64,000 bases of DNA from Azohydromonas caseinilytica. Its GTDB lineage: Bacteria > Pseudomonadota > Gammaproteobacteria > Burkholderiales > Burkholderiaceae_C. The position numbers were made by a program, and so were the translations under genes. The DNA is taken from the NCBI RefSeq assembly GCF_012927045.1, contig NZ_JABBFW010000025.1:18488-82487 (forward strand), written 5' to 3'. Positions 63,940-64,000 of this stretch are shown in pieces. Each line of letters begins with the position of its first letter. Positions within the stretch are counted from its first letter, which is position 1. The notes under the pieces are model-generated. The model made no database searches. It was not told the DNA's origin and was given only the letters and a program-made list of their open reading frames with translations.

Positions 63940-64000
63940 ATGGCCACCAGCTACCGCCCCTACGCGCCCGACCAGCTCATGCTGCTGCCAGCCTCGCTGC
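63940..64000 (+). mobile_element. IS1182-family transposase, 5' end (runs off the window)
   Basis: The 20 visible residues, MATSYRPYAPDQLMLLPASL, match the start typical of IS1182-type DDE transposases. The left terminal inverted repeat of the element should lie upstream, within about 63840-63935, but cannot be fixed without its partner. Confidence 0.75.

Overview
The window is about 69% G+C by eye and has the gene stock of a soil or water betaproteobacterium of the order Burkholderiales. A Comamonadaceae-type genome is the best guess. Pointers are the Bug-type tripartite tricarboxylate receptors, the fused acyl-CoA mutase IcmF, a DUF2783-like protein beside a flavin monooxygenase, and Comamonadaceae-style intergenic repeats. 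The genus cannot be fixed from this sequence. No rRNA, tRNA or CRISPR array was seen.

Layout. 1-2370: the 5' part of icmF (minus) and a divergent AraC regulator. 2758-6437: four plus-strand genes of unknown function, two encoding long helical/coiled-coil proteins, one with a buried hydrophobic segment. 6662-7645: a short-form 6-phosphogluconate dehydrogenase. 7697-11351: a DUF2783-like protein and FAD monooxygenase facing a Bug receptor and MarR regulator across a near-perfect inverted repeat. 11445-16640: a catabolic operon (short-chain dehydrogenase, KstD-like flavoprotein, NIPSNAP protein, Bug receptor) with a divergent AraC regulator and three copies of an ACCGGAC box. 16668-19442: a PrsT-like TPR lipoprotein.

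19840-29750: an eight-gene catabolic operon (TRAP transporter DctP/DctQ/DctM, two KstD-like flavoproteins, a shikimate-dehydrogenase-like protein, a two-domain NIPSNAP protein and a TIM-barrel isomerase) facing a TetR regulator, with two TTCAC-N6-GTGAA operators. 30042-34692: an HD-GYP response regulator and a hybrid histidine kinase.

34786-47495: the most notable locus, a seven-gene minus-strand operon with overlapping or closely spaced genes. It reads fatty acyl-AMP ligase, acyl-CoA-dehydrogenase-like protein, acyl carrier protein, one-module NRPS (C-A-T-TE), SRPBCC protein, MMPL/RND transporter fused to a LolA-like domain, and an outer-membrane barrel. The simplest reading is that a fatty acid is activated, possibly desaturated on the carrier protein, joined to one amino acid (glycine by my reading of the pocket), released by a Cys-nucleophile thioesterase and moved to the outer membrane.

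48080-52414: a zinc-containing quinone-oxidoreductase-like protein and a PhnD-like binding protein coupled to a GGDEF-EAL protein. 52415-53612 holds no credible gene but several strong hairpins. 53613-57531: a His/Met-rich Spy-like periplasmic protein, an OmpR-type two-component system, YjbQ and a ZIP transporter, suggesting metal stress sensing. 57654-60773: two tandem SDRs with C-terminal extensions and a patatin-like lipase. 60990-62996: an S9 peptidase. 63125-63728: two tiny low-complexity Gln-rich proteins. At 63940 an IS1182-type transposase begins and runs off the window.
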